This document shows positions 1 through 7,383 of a DNA stretch of 11,877 bases, piece after piece (the first letter of the stretch is position 1; each line of letters begins with the position of its first letter). The stretch spans positions 1 through 11,877 of the forward strand of contig JAEOTL010000107.1 of assembly GCA_016839845.1 (NCBI GenBank), read 5' to 3'. The translations under genes were made by a program, and so were the position numbers. Source of the stretch: Promethearchaeota archaeon (GTDB lineage Archaea; Asgardarchaeota; Lokiarchaeia; Sigynarchaeales; SOKP01). The notes below the pieces were generated by a model, which was not told where the DNA came from, did not search any database, and saw only the letters and a list, made by a program, of their open reading frames with translations.

Positions 1-150
1 CAATCCTCAGTTTATTTAAAATTCTTTTAAAATAATTAGTCTAAAAGCTAAGATTAAAATAGAAATTCAAAAATTATAAAATTAACAGAAATTTTCTTAT
101 TCGATCTGTAGTAATAAAAATTTAAGCAATTAACTTTGGATTGATATGAG

Positions 151-561
151 ATGAGTGAGGAATTTAAAGCACTTGTGGATGCCTCATTTGATAAAGGAAT
201 TCCTTTTTGGCTTTATACAAGCGATTACATTTTTGGGATGATACCCACAGATAATGACCGTTGGATTGAAGTTTCTTACACATTTGAAGATCCAGATGAG
301 CCTTTTGTTAAAACAGAAAGAAGTGCAGATCTTTCATTTCAGTTTTTACTTGAAGAAGTTGAGAAAGGAGTCTCTTTCTATGTAGAAGATTTGAAGGTAC
401 CGTTATTAAAAGAATTTGCCACATCTCTCGAAGGAAAATCAGGATCAGAAAAAATGGTTTCAATAATAGCTGAATTAATCAATAATGCAAATAAATATTC
501 AACCAATTTCCCAATTATTAAAACTAAGGATGAGATTGGTATTTTAAAAGAGAAGGTATAG
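151..561 (+). CDS. Hypothetical acidic protein, 136 aa
   Basis: I do not recognise this protein. It is soluble by appearance: no signal peptide, no membrane segment and no cysteine. It is clearly acidic, with an aromatic-rich N-terminal half (residues 18-45 contain FWLYTSDYIF and a W-x-E-V strand pattern) that looks like beta structure. The second half looks helical (about residues 60-115). Codon use matches its neighbours and the frame is open for 136 codons, so it is probably real. The ATG at 151 is the first in-frame start. An ATG at 146 is out of frame and stops at once. A TTTAAG-like box at about 120-125 lies about 28 bases before the start, which would fit a leaderless transcript. It faces the next gene tail to tail. 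No function is proposed. Confidence 0.7.
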   Translation: MSEEFKALVDASFDKGIPFWLYTSDYIFGMIPTDNDRWIEVSYTFEDPDEPFVKTERSADLSFQFLLEEVEKGVSFYVEDLKVPLLKEFATSLEGKSGSEKMVSIIAELINNANKYSTNFPIIKTKDEIGILKEKV

Positions 562-581
562 GTAATTAGGAAATTTTAAAA

Positions 582-593
582 TTTTTTCTCTTT
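582..593 (+). terminator. Oligo-T terminator after the first gene
   Basis: A run of six T, then CTC and three more T, lies 20 bases after the stop codon at 561 in the 33-base gap before the facing gene. Archaeal RNA polymerase stops at such tracts without needing a hairpin. The call rests on composition and position only. Confidence 0.4.
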
Positions 594-594
594 C

Positions 595-1083
595 TTATAT
601 ATATAGGTTTTTTCTCTGAGGATGTTTTTTACTAAATTCTTTATCTATTCTATGACGAAGATGGTAACCTAAATTAGATTCTCTTTCATTGATTAGTTTT
701 TTAATATAATTTCCTTTTTCCTGTGAATATTTCTCTATTCCGGAAGCAATAACACTTTTGTTTTCCTTTATAGGGACAACCATCCCGAAGAATCTATGCA
801 TATCGTTCGGGGACATTTTTTTCCCTATTTTTTCATCAATGTCCTTATCAAGATTCCTTACAACAGTTCCCATTGATAATGCTGAGAATGGGCTGAGTTG
901 TTTGGATTTTAACCAATAGTGATTAGGTTTTTTAGAGATGATAGTGTCATAATTCCCATCTTTATCATTAGATCCTAACACTCTCCAGTCTTTTGGGTCC
1001 CTATCATACTCCTTTTTCATGTTCTTAACTACTGACCTGATTGGGGCGACCCCGTCTTTTTCATCATCTAATTTTTCTGGCAT
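595..1083 (-). CDS. Hypothetical basic protein, 162 aa
   Basis: I do not recognise this protein. It is hydrophilic, lysine-rich, without cysteine, signal peptide or membrane segment. The conserved-looking core is about residues 31-105 (DWRVLG, then NHYWLKSKQLSPFSALSMG, then a helix rich in Asp/Lys, then MHRFFGMVVPIKEN). The C-terminal third (116-162) is a basic helix ending in a Lys/Arg/His-rich tail, which could bind nucleic acid. It is divergent from the DNA methyltransferase at 1222, with 138 bases between them, so it may share a promoter region with it. Whether it is a restriction or accessory partner cannot be told: I see no PD-(D/E)xK, HNH or GIY-YIG motif. The start is the ATG at 1083; a TATA-like stretch at 1091-1102 is unusually close to it, so Met22 is a possible alternative start. 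Confidence 0.65.
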   Translation of the reverse strand: MPEKLDDEKDGVAPIRSVVKNMKKEYDRDPKDWRVLGSNDKDGNYDTIISKKPNHYWLKSKQLSPFSALSMGTVVRNLDKDIDEKIGKKMSPNDMHRFFGMVVPIKENKSVIASGIEKYSQEKGNYIKKLINERESNLGYHLRHRIDKEFSKKHPQRKNLYI

Positions 1084-1186
1084 ACTCCCTATAATATAAA
1101 GGAAAAATAACTTTAAAAATCTAAAGAAAATATTAGATAAACAATAAACAAATTTAAATTCAAAAATATAGGTGACTTATAACAGA

Positions 1187-1196
1187 GATATAATAG
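1187..1196 (+). promoter_or_regulatory. TATA-like box for the methyltransferase
   Basis: GATATAATAG is centred about 31 bases before the ATG at 1222, the right distance for an archaeal promoter giving a very short leader. No Shine-Dalgarno sequence is seen between it and the start. A second AT-rich box (AAATTTAAATTC, about 1149-1160) is further upstream. Confidence 0.4.
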
Positions 1197-1221
1197 ATTC
1201 GAGAGAAACTTTCATTATAAA

Positions 1222-3105
1222 ATGGAGCAACAAGATAGAATTACTCAATTTAAAGAATTTATTGATAATATGGATAGAATTATAAGTACTAAGAAACTTC
1301 AACAAGTTCAGAGATATCTTACATCAATTGAAGAATTTGAAGATGAATTCTTAGAAAATTATAAAAGACGGAAAAAAGAGGGAGTATATTACACTGATTC
1401 TCATATTTCCAGTTATATATCCAGGGAGGCATTAATATTTTTCATCAACAGTATAATTGAAATAAATAATACTAATTCTCTTCCCATTCACTCGATTGAT
1501 GAGATCTATTTGCTGAATGCAAAGAATCAGCAACAAATTAACAAAGCCTTGATGAATGTTACTATCTGCGATCCTGCTTGTGGTTCTGGCAGGTTTCTCC
1601 TAAGTTCAGTTGAGATAATATTTCATATTCTAGAAACGTTAAATCCTGAGAAATCAAAGTCTGAGCTTAAACTTACTCTAATCAGAAATTTACATGGGTA
1701 TGATATAAGCAAGAGTGCCATCAGTTTAACGATCCTAAAACTATTGAGATGGACTCTTGAAGAAAAAGGCATTAATATTTCACAAATCTATTCTATACTA
1801 AAATCAAACTTTAAATCAATCAATAGCCTACTTAATTCAGATATTGGAACATATGACATAATCATCGGAAATCCCCCTTATGGGAATATTCTTGATAACA
1901 GTGAAAAGAAGATACTAAAAGAAAAGAATATTTTCTATAAGGACATTTACTGCTCTTTTCTCCTGAAATCACTCGATTGGGGAAAAAATATTATAGGGTT
2001 CTTGGTTCCAAAAAGCTTTCTACTTAGACAAGGCTATGTTGAGTTCCGAAACCAATTATTAAAGAAAGCAAACATTTTGAAAATCGTTGATGTTGGCTCA
2101 AAACTATTCAAAAATGCTACAAATGAGGTACAGATAATTTTTTATGAAAATAAAGAGCATGATCAATCATGGGATCTTAAAGTTTATGACTATCCTGAAT
2201 CAAATATAATATCATATGAAAACCAAGAAGTAGATGCCCTTAAAATATGTCTTAATAATAGATGCCCTTTAAATTCAAAATCGAAAAAATTTTATGTATA
2301 TACATATGAAAAAATATGTCCTTATTGCGGATTAAGAACAAACCCTTTAAATAGGATACGAATTAAACCAAATCCTCAGATATTTGAAATAATTAACAAA
2401 ATTGAAATGAAGGGGGATCTAAACTATCTAAATCTTAATTCGTTCCCATACATGATTAGAGGGGAAGAGGATAAAGGTTTAAAGTTAGTGAGAAATAAGG
2501 TAAAAAACAACTCCAGTGGTTCTTGTTCGTATATTAGTGCTCGAGATGATTTTAGTTATTACCAAATTAAAGCACACAGATCTCTCAATATTGAAGAGAT
2601 TGACGCAAGATTCTTAAAAGGAACCAACTTTGAATATTATCTTTCCCCAAAATTGTTAATAAAGCATAACAACATTATCCCTGAAGCAGCATATACAGAG
2701 GATAATGTTTGCTTTACCTCATCGATATACTCTCTTCTTCATAGTGACTTAGTTGAGCTGAAATATTTATGTGCCGTATTTAATTCAATATTAATTCAAT
2801 TCTACTGTACTTATGCGATAAACAACCAAAAGAACACAACGATCAACTTAAACCAATACATGATACGACATATCCCTATTATGAACGCGAATGACCAAGC
2901 TAAAAGAGATATAGCTGAGAAGGCAGATCATATTATTTCCTTTCTTGCGAAGAATGATAATATATATGATGAGGAAATAATAGTTTTATTAAAAATAATC
3001 GATGACTCAATATTTAATCTTTATTCAATCACAGAAAATGAAAGAAAAATTATAATCTCTGATATCAAAACGCGTATAAAACATTTTGGAAGAATATATA
3101 AATAA
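1222..3105 (+). CDS. N6-adenine DNA methyltransferase, Eco57I/TaqI type
   Basis: It transfers a methyl group from S-adenosylmethionine to the N6 of adenine in a specific DNA site. Motifs occur in the gamma-class order: motif X GVYYTDSHISSYI (residues 54-66), motif I DPACGSGRF (117-125), motif II GYDIS (159-163) and the catalytic motif IV NPPYG (217-221). A four-cysteine cluster follows (C343, C348, C366, C369; C-x4-C ... CPYC), looking like a zinc knuckle between the catalytic and recognition parts. The C-terminal half (about 395-560) resembles the TaqI-type recognition domain, with FLKGTNFEYYLSPKLLIKH and the later LCAVFNSILIQFY helix. At 627 residues with only about 50 residues before motif X, it lacks the N-terminal nuclease domain of type IIG enzymes. 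No neighbour is an evident endonuclease, so it is either an orphan methylase or paired with the unknown divergent gene at 595-1083. The family call is firm; the target site is unknown. Confidence 0.93.
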   Translation: MEQQDRITQFKEFIDNMDRIISTKKLQQVQRYLTSIEEFEDEFLENYKRRKKEGVYYTDSHISSYISREALIFFINSIIEINNTNSLPIHSIDEIYLLNAKNQQQINKALMNVTICDPACGSGRFLLSSVEIIFHILETLNPEKSKSELKLTLIRNLHGYDISKSAISLTILKLLRWTLEEKGINISQIYSILKSNFKSINSLLNSDIGTYDIIIGNPPYGNILDNSEKKILKEKNIFYKDIYCSFLLKSLDWGKNIIGFLVPKSFLLRQGYVEFRNQLLKKANILKIVDVGSKLFKNATNEVQIIFYENKEHDQSWDLKVYDYPESNIISYENQEVDALKICLNNRCPLNSKSKKFYVYTYEKICPYCGLRTNPLNRIRIKPNPQIFEIINKIEMKGDLNYLNLNSFPYMIRGEEDKGLKLVRNKVKNNSSGSCSYISARDDFSYYQIKAHRSLNIEEIDARFLKGTNFEYYLSPKLLIKHNNIIPEAAYTEDNVCFTSSIYSLLHSDLVELKYLCAVFNSILIQFYCTYAINNQKNTTINLNQYMIRHIPIMNANDQAKRDIAEKADHIISFLAKNDNIYDEEIIVLLKIIDDSIFNLYSITENERKIIISDIKTRIKHFGRIYK

Positions 3106-3130
3106 CATATTTGTATTTCTTTAAACCCTT

Positions 3131-3625
3131 CTAATCTTTTTCCTTAAAATGAAAGCTACACGTTTCGTCTCCTAATCCCATCGCAGTTTCTCTATTGAAG
3201 ACGACATTAGGATTAAAATCCCTAAAAGCGTCTTTATAAAAAGGAAAACACATGTTCTCGCATATAAGAGGAATTCTGTCTTGACGTTCTGGATTTCTAT
3301 CCATCGAAGCTTTGTACGGGCATTCCGTTACATTTATTATAACTTCTGAATCAGAAATTTGATCTACCTTATATTTCCACCCTTCTATAGACCACCGAAA
3401 CGTGATTATCTCTACTAAATCTTGAACTGTATTTGTGTCAATTTTCAAGTATTTTTTTAATCTTCGAAAGATTATCTTCAAAAGTCGCGTCCAAACTATT
3501 ACGTCAATTTTTAGAGCAGCATCCCATCCAATTTCCCTTTCTGTTTCCAACATCCAAAGTCCATCAAGAGTCACGAAATTTCTTTCAAAATAAAACAATC
3601 GATCAGCATCATTAATTTCTCGCAT
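3131..3625 (-). CDS. DUF6125 / ATC hydrolase-like small protein
   Basis: The protein (164 aa) opens with FERNFVTLDGLWMLETE (residues 13-29), a pattern I associate with the archaeal and bacterial DUF6125 family. It ends with a Cys-containing half: C102, C122-x3-C126 (ICENMCFPFY), then FNRETAMGLGDETCSFHF (143-160) with C156. The closing pattern, R-x-x-x-M-G-x-G-x-x-x-C-x-F-x-F, resembles the end of the L-2-amino-thiazoline-4-carboxylate hydrolase family. The four cysteines could bind a metal or be catalytic. It is cytoplasmic by appearance. It stands alone: convergent with the methyltransferase (25-base gap) and divergent from the ZIP transporter. A GGATGAG sequence 8 bases before the ATG may help translation. 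The reaction is unknown; the family name is recalled from motif patterns, not searched. Confidence 0.72.
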   Translation of the reverse strand: MREINDADRLFYFERNFVTLDGLWMLETEREIGWDAALKIDVIVWTRLLKIIFRRLKKYLKIDTNTVQDLVEIITFRWSIEGWKYKVDQISDSEVIINVTECPYKASMDRNPERQDRIPLICENMCFPFYKDAFRDFNPNVVFNRETAMGLGDETCSFHFKEKD

Positions 3626-3860
3626 ATTCTCATCCTATAAAATTCTAATTAGTGATAAATTAAAAAAATGTAGAACTATTATAAATAGTAACATTATTTT
3701 AAGTTTGGATTCATCTTTTTATTAGCTTAAAACAAAGCATCATCCTACTTGACTATTTTCCGCTGAATAACTAAAATTCTATTATCTTTCATATTATTCG
3801 TCTTATTTTTTGTTGTATTAAGTTTCAAAATCTTTTTATATTAACTTTCAATTACATAAA

Positions 3861-3874
3861 TTAGATATATCTAA
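3861..3874. promoter_or_regulatory. Palindrome resembling a DtxR-type operator
   Basis: TTAGATATATCTAA is a perfect 14-base palindrome. Its TTAG-N6-CTAA frame is the same as the core of the DtxR/IdeR consensus (TTAGGTTAGCCTAA). It lies about 67 bases before the ZIP transporter start and about 30 bases before the likely TATA box. DtxR-family proteins sense iron or manganese, so a site before a metal-uptake gene makes sense. The AT-rich centre could also arise by chance in this genome. Whether it represses or activates cannot be told from position. Confidence 0.4.
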
Positions 3875-3901
3875 ATCAAGAAATTTTAACATGTAATAAA
3901 A

Positions 3902-3915
3902 TTTTATATTTTTAT
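3902..3915 (+). promoter_or_regulatory. TATA-like box for the ZIP gene
   Basis: TTTTATATTTTTAT is centred about 33 bases before the ATG at 3941, which would give a leader of only a few bases. AGAAAG directly before the ATG is purine-rich but is not a good Shine-Dalgarno sequence. Confidence 0.4.
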
Positions 3916-3940
3916 CTACGATAAATTCTAAGCTAGAAAG

Positions 3941-4813
3941 ATGGAGCCTATATTCACTGCCTTACTCTTAAGTGCAATTGCGGGATTGTCTACAACAATA
4001 GGCAGCCTCTTTGTTTTCTTTTTAGGAAAACCCAATAAAAAAGTAATTTCATTCATAATGGGTTTTTCCGCTGGAGTAATGATTCTTATATCTTTTCTAG
4101 AATTGTTACAAACAGGAATACAGGAAACGAATGTTTTTATTGGTACTCTCTATTTCATTCTAGGCATGGGAATAATGCTTCTAATCGACAATAAAGTAAC
4201 TCATTACTATGAGTATGAAGATAAACTTCATGAAGGAGAAGAAATTCTTCAATATGAGAATCCCGGATTAGTTCCCCAAACGAACTCTAAAAAAAGACAT
4301 AGATTTCGTCACAAACTTCAGCATAGACATCAAAATAGACACAGAAAGCAGCTTTCACATCAAACTCAATTAAGAAAAACGTCATTATTAGTAACTCTAG
4401 GTGTTTTTATTCATAATTTTCCAGAAGGTATGGCCACCTTTTTAGGAACTTTAAAGGATTTTGAACTCGGACTGTTAATAACAATTGCAATAGCTCTTCA
4501 TAATATTCCTGAGGGGATAGCCGTTGCTACGACAGTATCCATGTCGAATGATAGTAAACTAAAACCATTTTTATGGTCATTCGTTTCGGGTATAAGTGAG
4601 CCTTTGGGAGCTATAACTGTAGGTTTATTTCTTTTCCCTTTCATTAATGACTATCTTCTAGGAGCAATGCTCTCTGTTGTAGGGGGATTCATGCTCTATA
4701 TCTCTTTAGATGAATTATTACCGATGTCTCGCTCCTTAGGTAAAGAACATCTTTCAATCCTTGGGATAGCTGCTGGAATGCTCGTGATGGCTCTTAGTCT
4801 AGCTATTCTATAG
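3941..4813 (+). CDS. ZIP-family divalent metal transporter (ZupT-like)
   Basis: It moves zinc or related divalent metals (iron, manganese) into the cytoplasm across the membrane. The two family signature motifs are present: HNFPEG (residues 158-163, fourth membrane segment) and HNIPEG (187-192, fifth segment), which form the binuclear metal site. SEPLGA (219-224) in the sixth segment is also typical. Membrane segments are at about 4-28, 35-57, 65-83, 147-168, 176-198, 208-230, 237-255 and 271-289, eight as expected. The loop between segments three and four (about 84-146) carries six histidines within residues 120-140, among many Arg and Lys; such His-rich loops in ZIP proteins bind metal and tune transport. 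At 290 residues it is longer than E. coli ZupT (257), mostly because of this loop. Its last 11 bases overlap the end of the convergent amidohydrolase. Exact metal is not determined. Confidence 0.95.
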   Translation: MEPIFTALLLSAIAGLSTTIGSLFVFFLGKPNKKVISFIMGFSAGVMILISFLELLQTGIQETNVFIGTLYFILGMGIMLLIDNKVTHYYEYEDKLHEGEEILQYENPGLVPQTNSKKRHRFRHKLQHRHQNRHRKQLSHQTQLRKTSLLVTLGVFIHNFPEGMATFLGTLKDFELGLLITIAIALHNIPEGIAVATTVSMSNDSKLKPFLWSFVSGISEPLGAITVGLFLFPFINDYLLGAMLSVVGGFMLYISLDELLPMSRSLGKEHLSILGIAAGMLVMALSLAIL

Positions 4814-5669
4814 CAACATCAAATATCCTTTTAGCATTATTAATAAAAATATTTTCATAGAAACTTCTAGCTAGGTCAAATTCTAACAAACCTTTTGTTG
4901 AACTTAGGTATTCATATGGGATGTTGGGAAAATCACTCCCAAACAATATTCGGTCCTGATAAGAGACTAACTCCCCTGGTTTTGGTTGTTTTGATTTTCT
5001 TTCAGGAAAAATATTATCTGGAATGAAAATCATTGTAGTGTCTAAGTATAAATTCTCATGTTTATCAAGAAGCCTAAAGAATTTCTTGTATTCGAAAGCG
5101 CCCATGTGCGCTACTATTACATTTATATCCGGATATTTATCCATAAATTTTATAAAATTTTTATACCCTACATATTTGTTACGGTAAGGAGCTGTTCCCG
5201 CATGAAAGCAAATCCATTTTCCTTGGTCCAATACTAAATTATAGACGTCATACATCCTTTTATCATCAGGATAAAATTCTTGAACTAAAGGCTGAATTTT
5301 GATTCCATGAAAATTGTAAACCTCAAATATTTTTCTTATATACTCAACCCGATTAGTATCATTTGGCCATACACATCCAAATGGGATGGCATTCTTGTGT
5401 TTAATACAAAATTCATTAACCCATTCATTAATAAATTCAGCCACGCCTTCTTTATGAGCGTAATTGTATGTTGTATAAGCTTTTACATTTTGTGATTCTA
5501 AAAATTGTATTAACTCTTCTGTTGGAAGTTTTAAGTTGATTGGCCATCCTTTAATATTACCTTTTTCATCCGTTTGTTCAAAGTACTTCCAAATAGCATT
5601 AAATATTTGAGGAGGGAAAAAATGACTGTGAGCATCAATGTATTCGAAATCAAAATGATTAAATGGCAT
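4803..5669 (-). CDS. Metal-dependent amidohydrolase (TIM-barrel, COG2159-like)
   Basis: This is a 288-residue protein of the amidohydrolase-2 family (decarboxylases and hydrolases such as ACMSD relatives). Metal ligands are visible in order: D-A-H-S-H (H14 and H16) after the first strand, H156 in ICFHAGTAP, H188 in VIVAHMGAFE, and D246 in ILFGSDFP. G-I-K-I-Q-P (122-127) is the fourth-strand motif often seen in this family. Length and motif spacing are normal, so the enzyme looks intact. No signal peptide, hence cytoplasmic. The substrate cannot be predicted. The start is the ATG at 5669; a nearby upstream ATG (5674) is out of frame, and a TTTAAAATTTT promoter-like stretch lies about 30 bases upstream. 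The 3' end overlaps the convergent ZIP gene by 11 bases, leaving no room for a separate terminator on either side. Confidence 0.92.
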   Translation of the reverse strand: MPFNHFDFEYIDAHSHFFPPQIFNAIWKYFEQTDEKGNIKGWPINLKLPTEELIQFLESQNVKAYTTYNYAHKEGVAEFINEWVNEFCIKHKNAIPFGCVWPNDTNRVEYIRKIFEVYNFHGIKIQPLVQEFYPDDKRMYDVYNLVLDQGKWICFHAGTAPYRNKYVGYKNFIKFMDKYPDINVIVAHMGAFEYKKFFRLLDKHENLYLDTTMIFIPDNIFPERKSKQPKPGELVSYQDRILFGSDFPNIPYEYLSSTKGLLEFDLARSFYENIFINNAKRIFDVAIE

Positions 5670-5782
5670 TGCATAAGAAAAACTAGAAGAATTTTTAAAA
5701 TTTTAAATTAGTAGATATTTGAATTAACTCTGCAAAATCAACATGAACAACTTTAAAATAAAGGAAGAAAAAGAGTTTATAA

Positions 5783-5944
5783 TTACTCCTTAACTTTTCT
5801 CAAAATCGAACTAAGTTCCGTTTTTAGCAAATCTCTTATTGCTACACGAATCACCTCAGAACGATTAGGATATAAGTTCATGTTAACTAATTCTTCTATA
5901 CCTGATAGGTATGCTTCCGGGATGTGGCAAGTTATTAATTTCAT
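5783..5944 (-). CDS. Short ribbon-helix-helix (CopG/Arc-type) regulator, 53 aa
   Basis: This is a small DNA-binding repressor-type protein of 53 residues. It begins MKLITCHIPEAYLSGIEELV, the N-terminal beta strand (with LITCHIP presented to the major groove) and first helix of the ribbon-helix-helix fold. It continues with LYPNRSEVIRVAIRDLL, the turn and second helix; the N/S-R-S-E-x-I-R-x-A-I-R motif is characteristic of archaeal members. It is a bare DNA-binding unit without a ligand domain and should act as a dimer. The start is ATG at 5944 and the stop TAA at 5783-5785. It stands alone, divergent from the membrane acyltransferase and 113 bases from the start of the amidohydrolase. It may regulate itself or the acyltransferase; no operator was identified with confidence. 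Confidence 0.88.
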   Translation of the reverse strand: MKLITCHIPEAYLSGIEELVNMNLYPNRSEVIRVAIRDLLKTELSSILRKVKE

Positions 5945-6180
5945 ATTTTGATCTTTAACCCCTTACTTAAGTTAAAACATATTTCGTTAATGATTTCAAG
6001 CTTAGTTAGATATATTATTCTATATAATACAAGGATAATACAGTTGAATTTTACAGGACACTCAAGAATTAAGGAATTAAATTTCTAATCTCAAAATTGA
6101 TAGAATATCTAATTTAAGCAATTGTTACAGCCCATCATATACATTCAATTTTAACAAATGATATATATATCTTTAACAAT

Positions 6181-6198
6181 TTTAAATATAAAAAAAAC
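6181..6198 (+). promoter_or_regulatory. TATA box implying a leaderless TTG-start transcript
   Basis: TTTAAATATAAAAAAAAC is centred about 27 bases before the TTG at 6213. This predicts transcription starting at or beside the start codon, so no Shine-Dalgarno sequence is needed, and indeed none is seen. Confidence 0.5.
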
Positions 6199-6212
6199 TA
6201 AATTTTAAGAAA

Positions 6213-7331
6213 TTGAAGCGGATAAATAGTGTTGATGCACTCCGGGGATTTTCAATCTGGATTATGGTCTATGGACACATGCTTCAGTTCTGGATAAGAC
6301 CCGAAGATTTTTGGCTTAAATTCTGGCTGTATGCATTCCTTGCGCCTATTGGTGCCACAGGGTTTCTTTTTATCTCAGGAGCAAGCGCAACATTAGCGTA
6401 TCGAAATAATTTACAAACTCAGAAAGTTATGATGAAAACTTTTAGAAATACTTACCTCTTGAGAGGTTTCTTTATCCTCATTATAGGCCTTTTTTTCAAC
6501 TTTGGTGTCGCTATGGTTTTTGGGGGAGGCGATCTAACAGATATTTGGAGTTGGAATGCTCTACAAACAATTGGGGTGTGTTTATTATTGTTATGGCCTG
6601 TGTTAAAAACTTCCAAAATATTTAGAGTTATTTTAGGTTTAGTAATATTTCTTCTCAATCATTACCTATTAACGGTACTTTCCCCATATATTGGACAACC
6701 TGATTTATTAGGTTTCTTGTATCACTTATTATTTAATCCTATAGATGCGTATGTCATCTTAAATTATTACGGAGTCGTTGTTGTCGGTTCTGTTATAGGC
6801 GAATACCTTTTTAAATTAAAAAACATTGATGATCTGAAGAAAAAGGAATTCTTTTTATCACATCGAGCAATAATTTATTCCTTTGGTATAGGTATAGGTA
6901 TTCTTATATTTGCTGTTTTGTTTCAATTTCCTAATTTTATAACGTTTAACACATTTTCATCAATTCTTTATGCTCTAGGAATTATTTTAGCGGGTTTAGC
7001 AGTACTTATCATAATGGAAGTTTTTGAAGTAATTAAAACAAAGAAGAGCTACAAATTTCTCTATTTCTATTCATATTACTCATTTACCATCTTTCTTGGG
7101 CACAATGTATTCCTCGTGTTTTTCATCGGTATGCTAGATGCCTACTTTACAATCTGGTTGGTGGTAGCTGTGTTTAACATCATCATCCTTTTCTTACTTA
7201 GAGCGATGCATAATAAATTAGGATGGAAAGTTTCCGTGAAGGCACTAGTTAGCATGGTGAGTGCGATTATTGCTCTGAAAATTGAAAAAAAATATTATCA
7301 AGAAGTTGAAATAGCTGAACAAAAGAGCTAA
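6213..7331 (+). CDS. DUF1624/HGSNAT-type membrane acyltransferase
   Basis: This is an integral membrane protein of 372 residues related to the catalytic domain of heparan-alpha-glucosaminide N-acetyltransferase, which passes acetyl groups across the membrane onto glycans. Evidence is the N-terminal motif SVDALRGFSI (6-15) with H22 in the first membrane segment, then FLFISGASATLAYR (51-64), QTIGV (118-122), and a late segment with H297 (FLGHNVF). About nine or ten hydrophobic segments follow. The start is TTG: an in-frame stop lies at 6189-6191 and no ATG or GTG occurs before the SVDALRG motif, while the next Met (18) would delete it. A surface glycan or lipid acetylation role is an inference; the acceptor is unknown. 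It is transcribed alone, with an oligo-T tract after it. Confidence 0.88.
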   Translation: MKRINSVDALRGFSIWIMVYGHMLQFWIRPEDFWLKFWLYAFLAPIGATGFLFISGASATLAYRNNLQTQKVMMKTFRNTYLLRGFFILIIGLFFNFGVAMVFGGGDLTDIWSWNALQTIGVCLLLLWPVLKTSKIFRVILGLVIFLLNHYLLTVLSPYIGQPDLLGFLYHLLFNPIDAYVILNYYGVVVVGSVIGEYLFKLKNIDDLKKKEFFLSHRAIIYSFGIGIGILIFAVLFQFPNFITFNTFSSILYALGIILAGLAVLIIMEVFEVIKTKKSYKFLYFYSYYSFTIFLGHNVFLVFFIGMLDAYFTIWLVVAVFNIIILFLLRAMHNKLGWKVSVKALVSMVSAIIALKIEKKYYQEVEIAEQKS

Positions 7332-7383
7332 CAGGAAAATATTGATGTAATTCTAAGAAAACTTATATTATTTATACATGTTG

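Larger units (their letters stand above)
3626..3940. other. Divergent intergenic region, 315 bases
   Basis: This AT-rich gap separates the DUF6125-like gene (minus) from the ZIP gene (plus). I find no convincing gene in it; the longest frames starting with ATG are about 15 codons. It holds a perfect palindrome at 3861-3874 and a TATA-like box at about 3902-3915 before the ZIP gene. On the minus side, AT-rich boxes at about 3635-3660 could serve the DUF6125-like gene. Confidence 0.6.

Noticed and set aside
1..150. Search for the end of an upstream gene, promoter repeats or RNA in the left edge
   Set aside because: Only AT-rich sequence with scattered stops was seen; no feature beyond a weak TATA-like box could be supported.
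5694..5707. Perfect palindrome TTTAAAATTTTAAA before the amidohydrolase
   Set aside because: It is made only of short A and T runs and is expected by chance in such AT-rich DNA; it is more likely just the promoter box.
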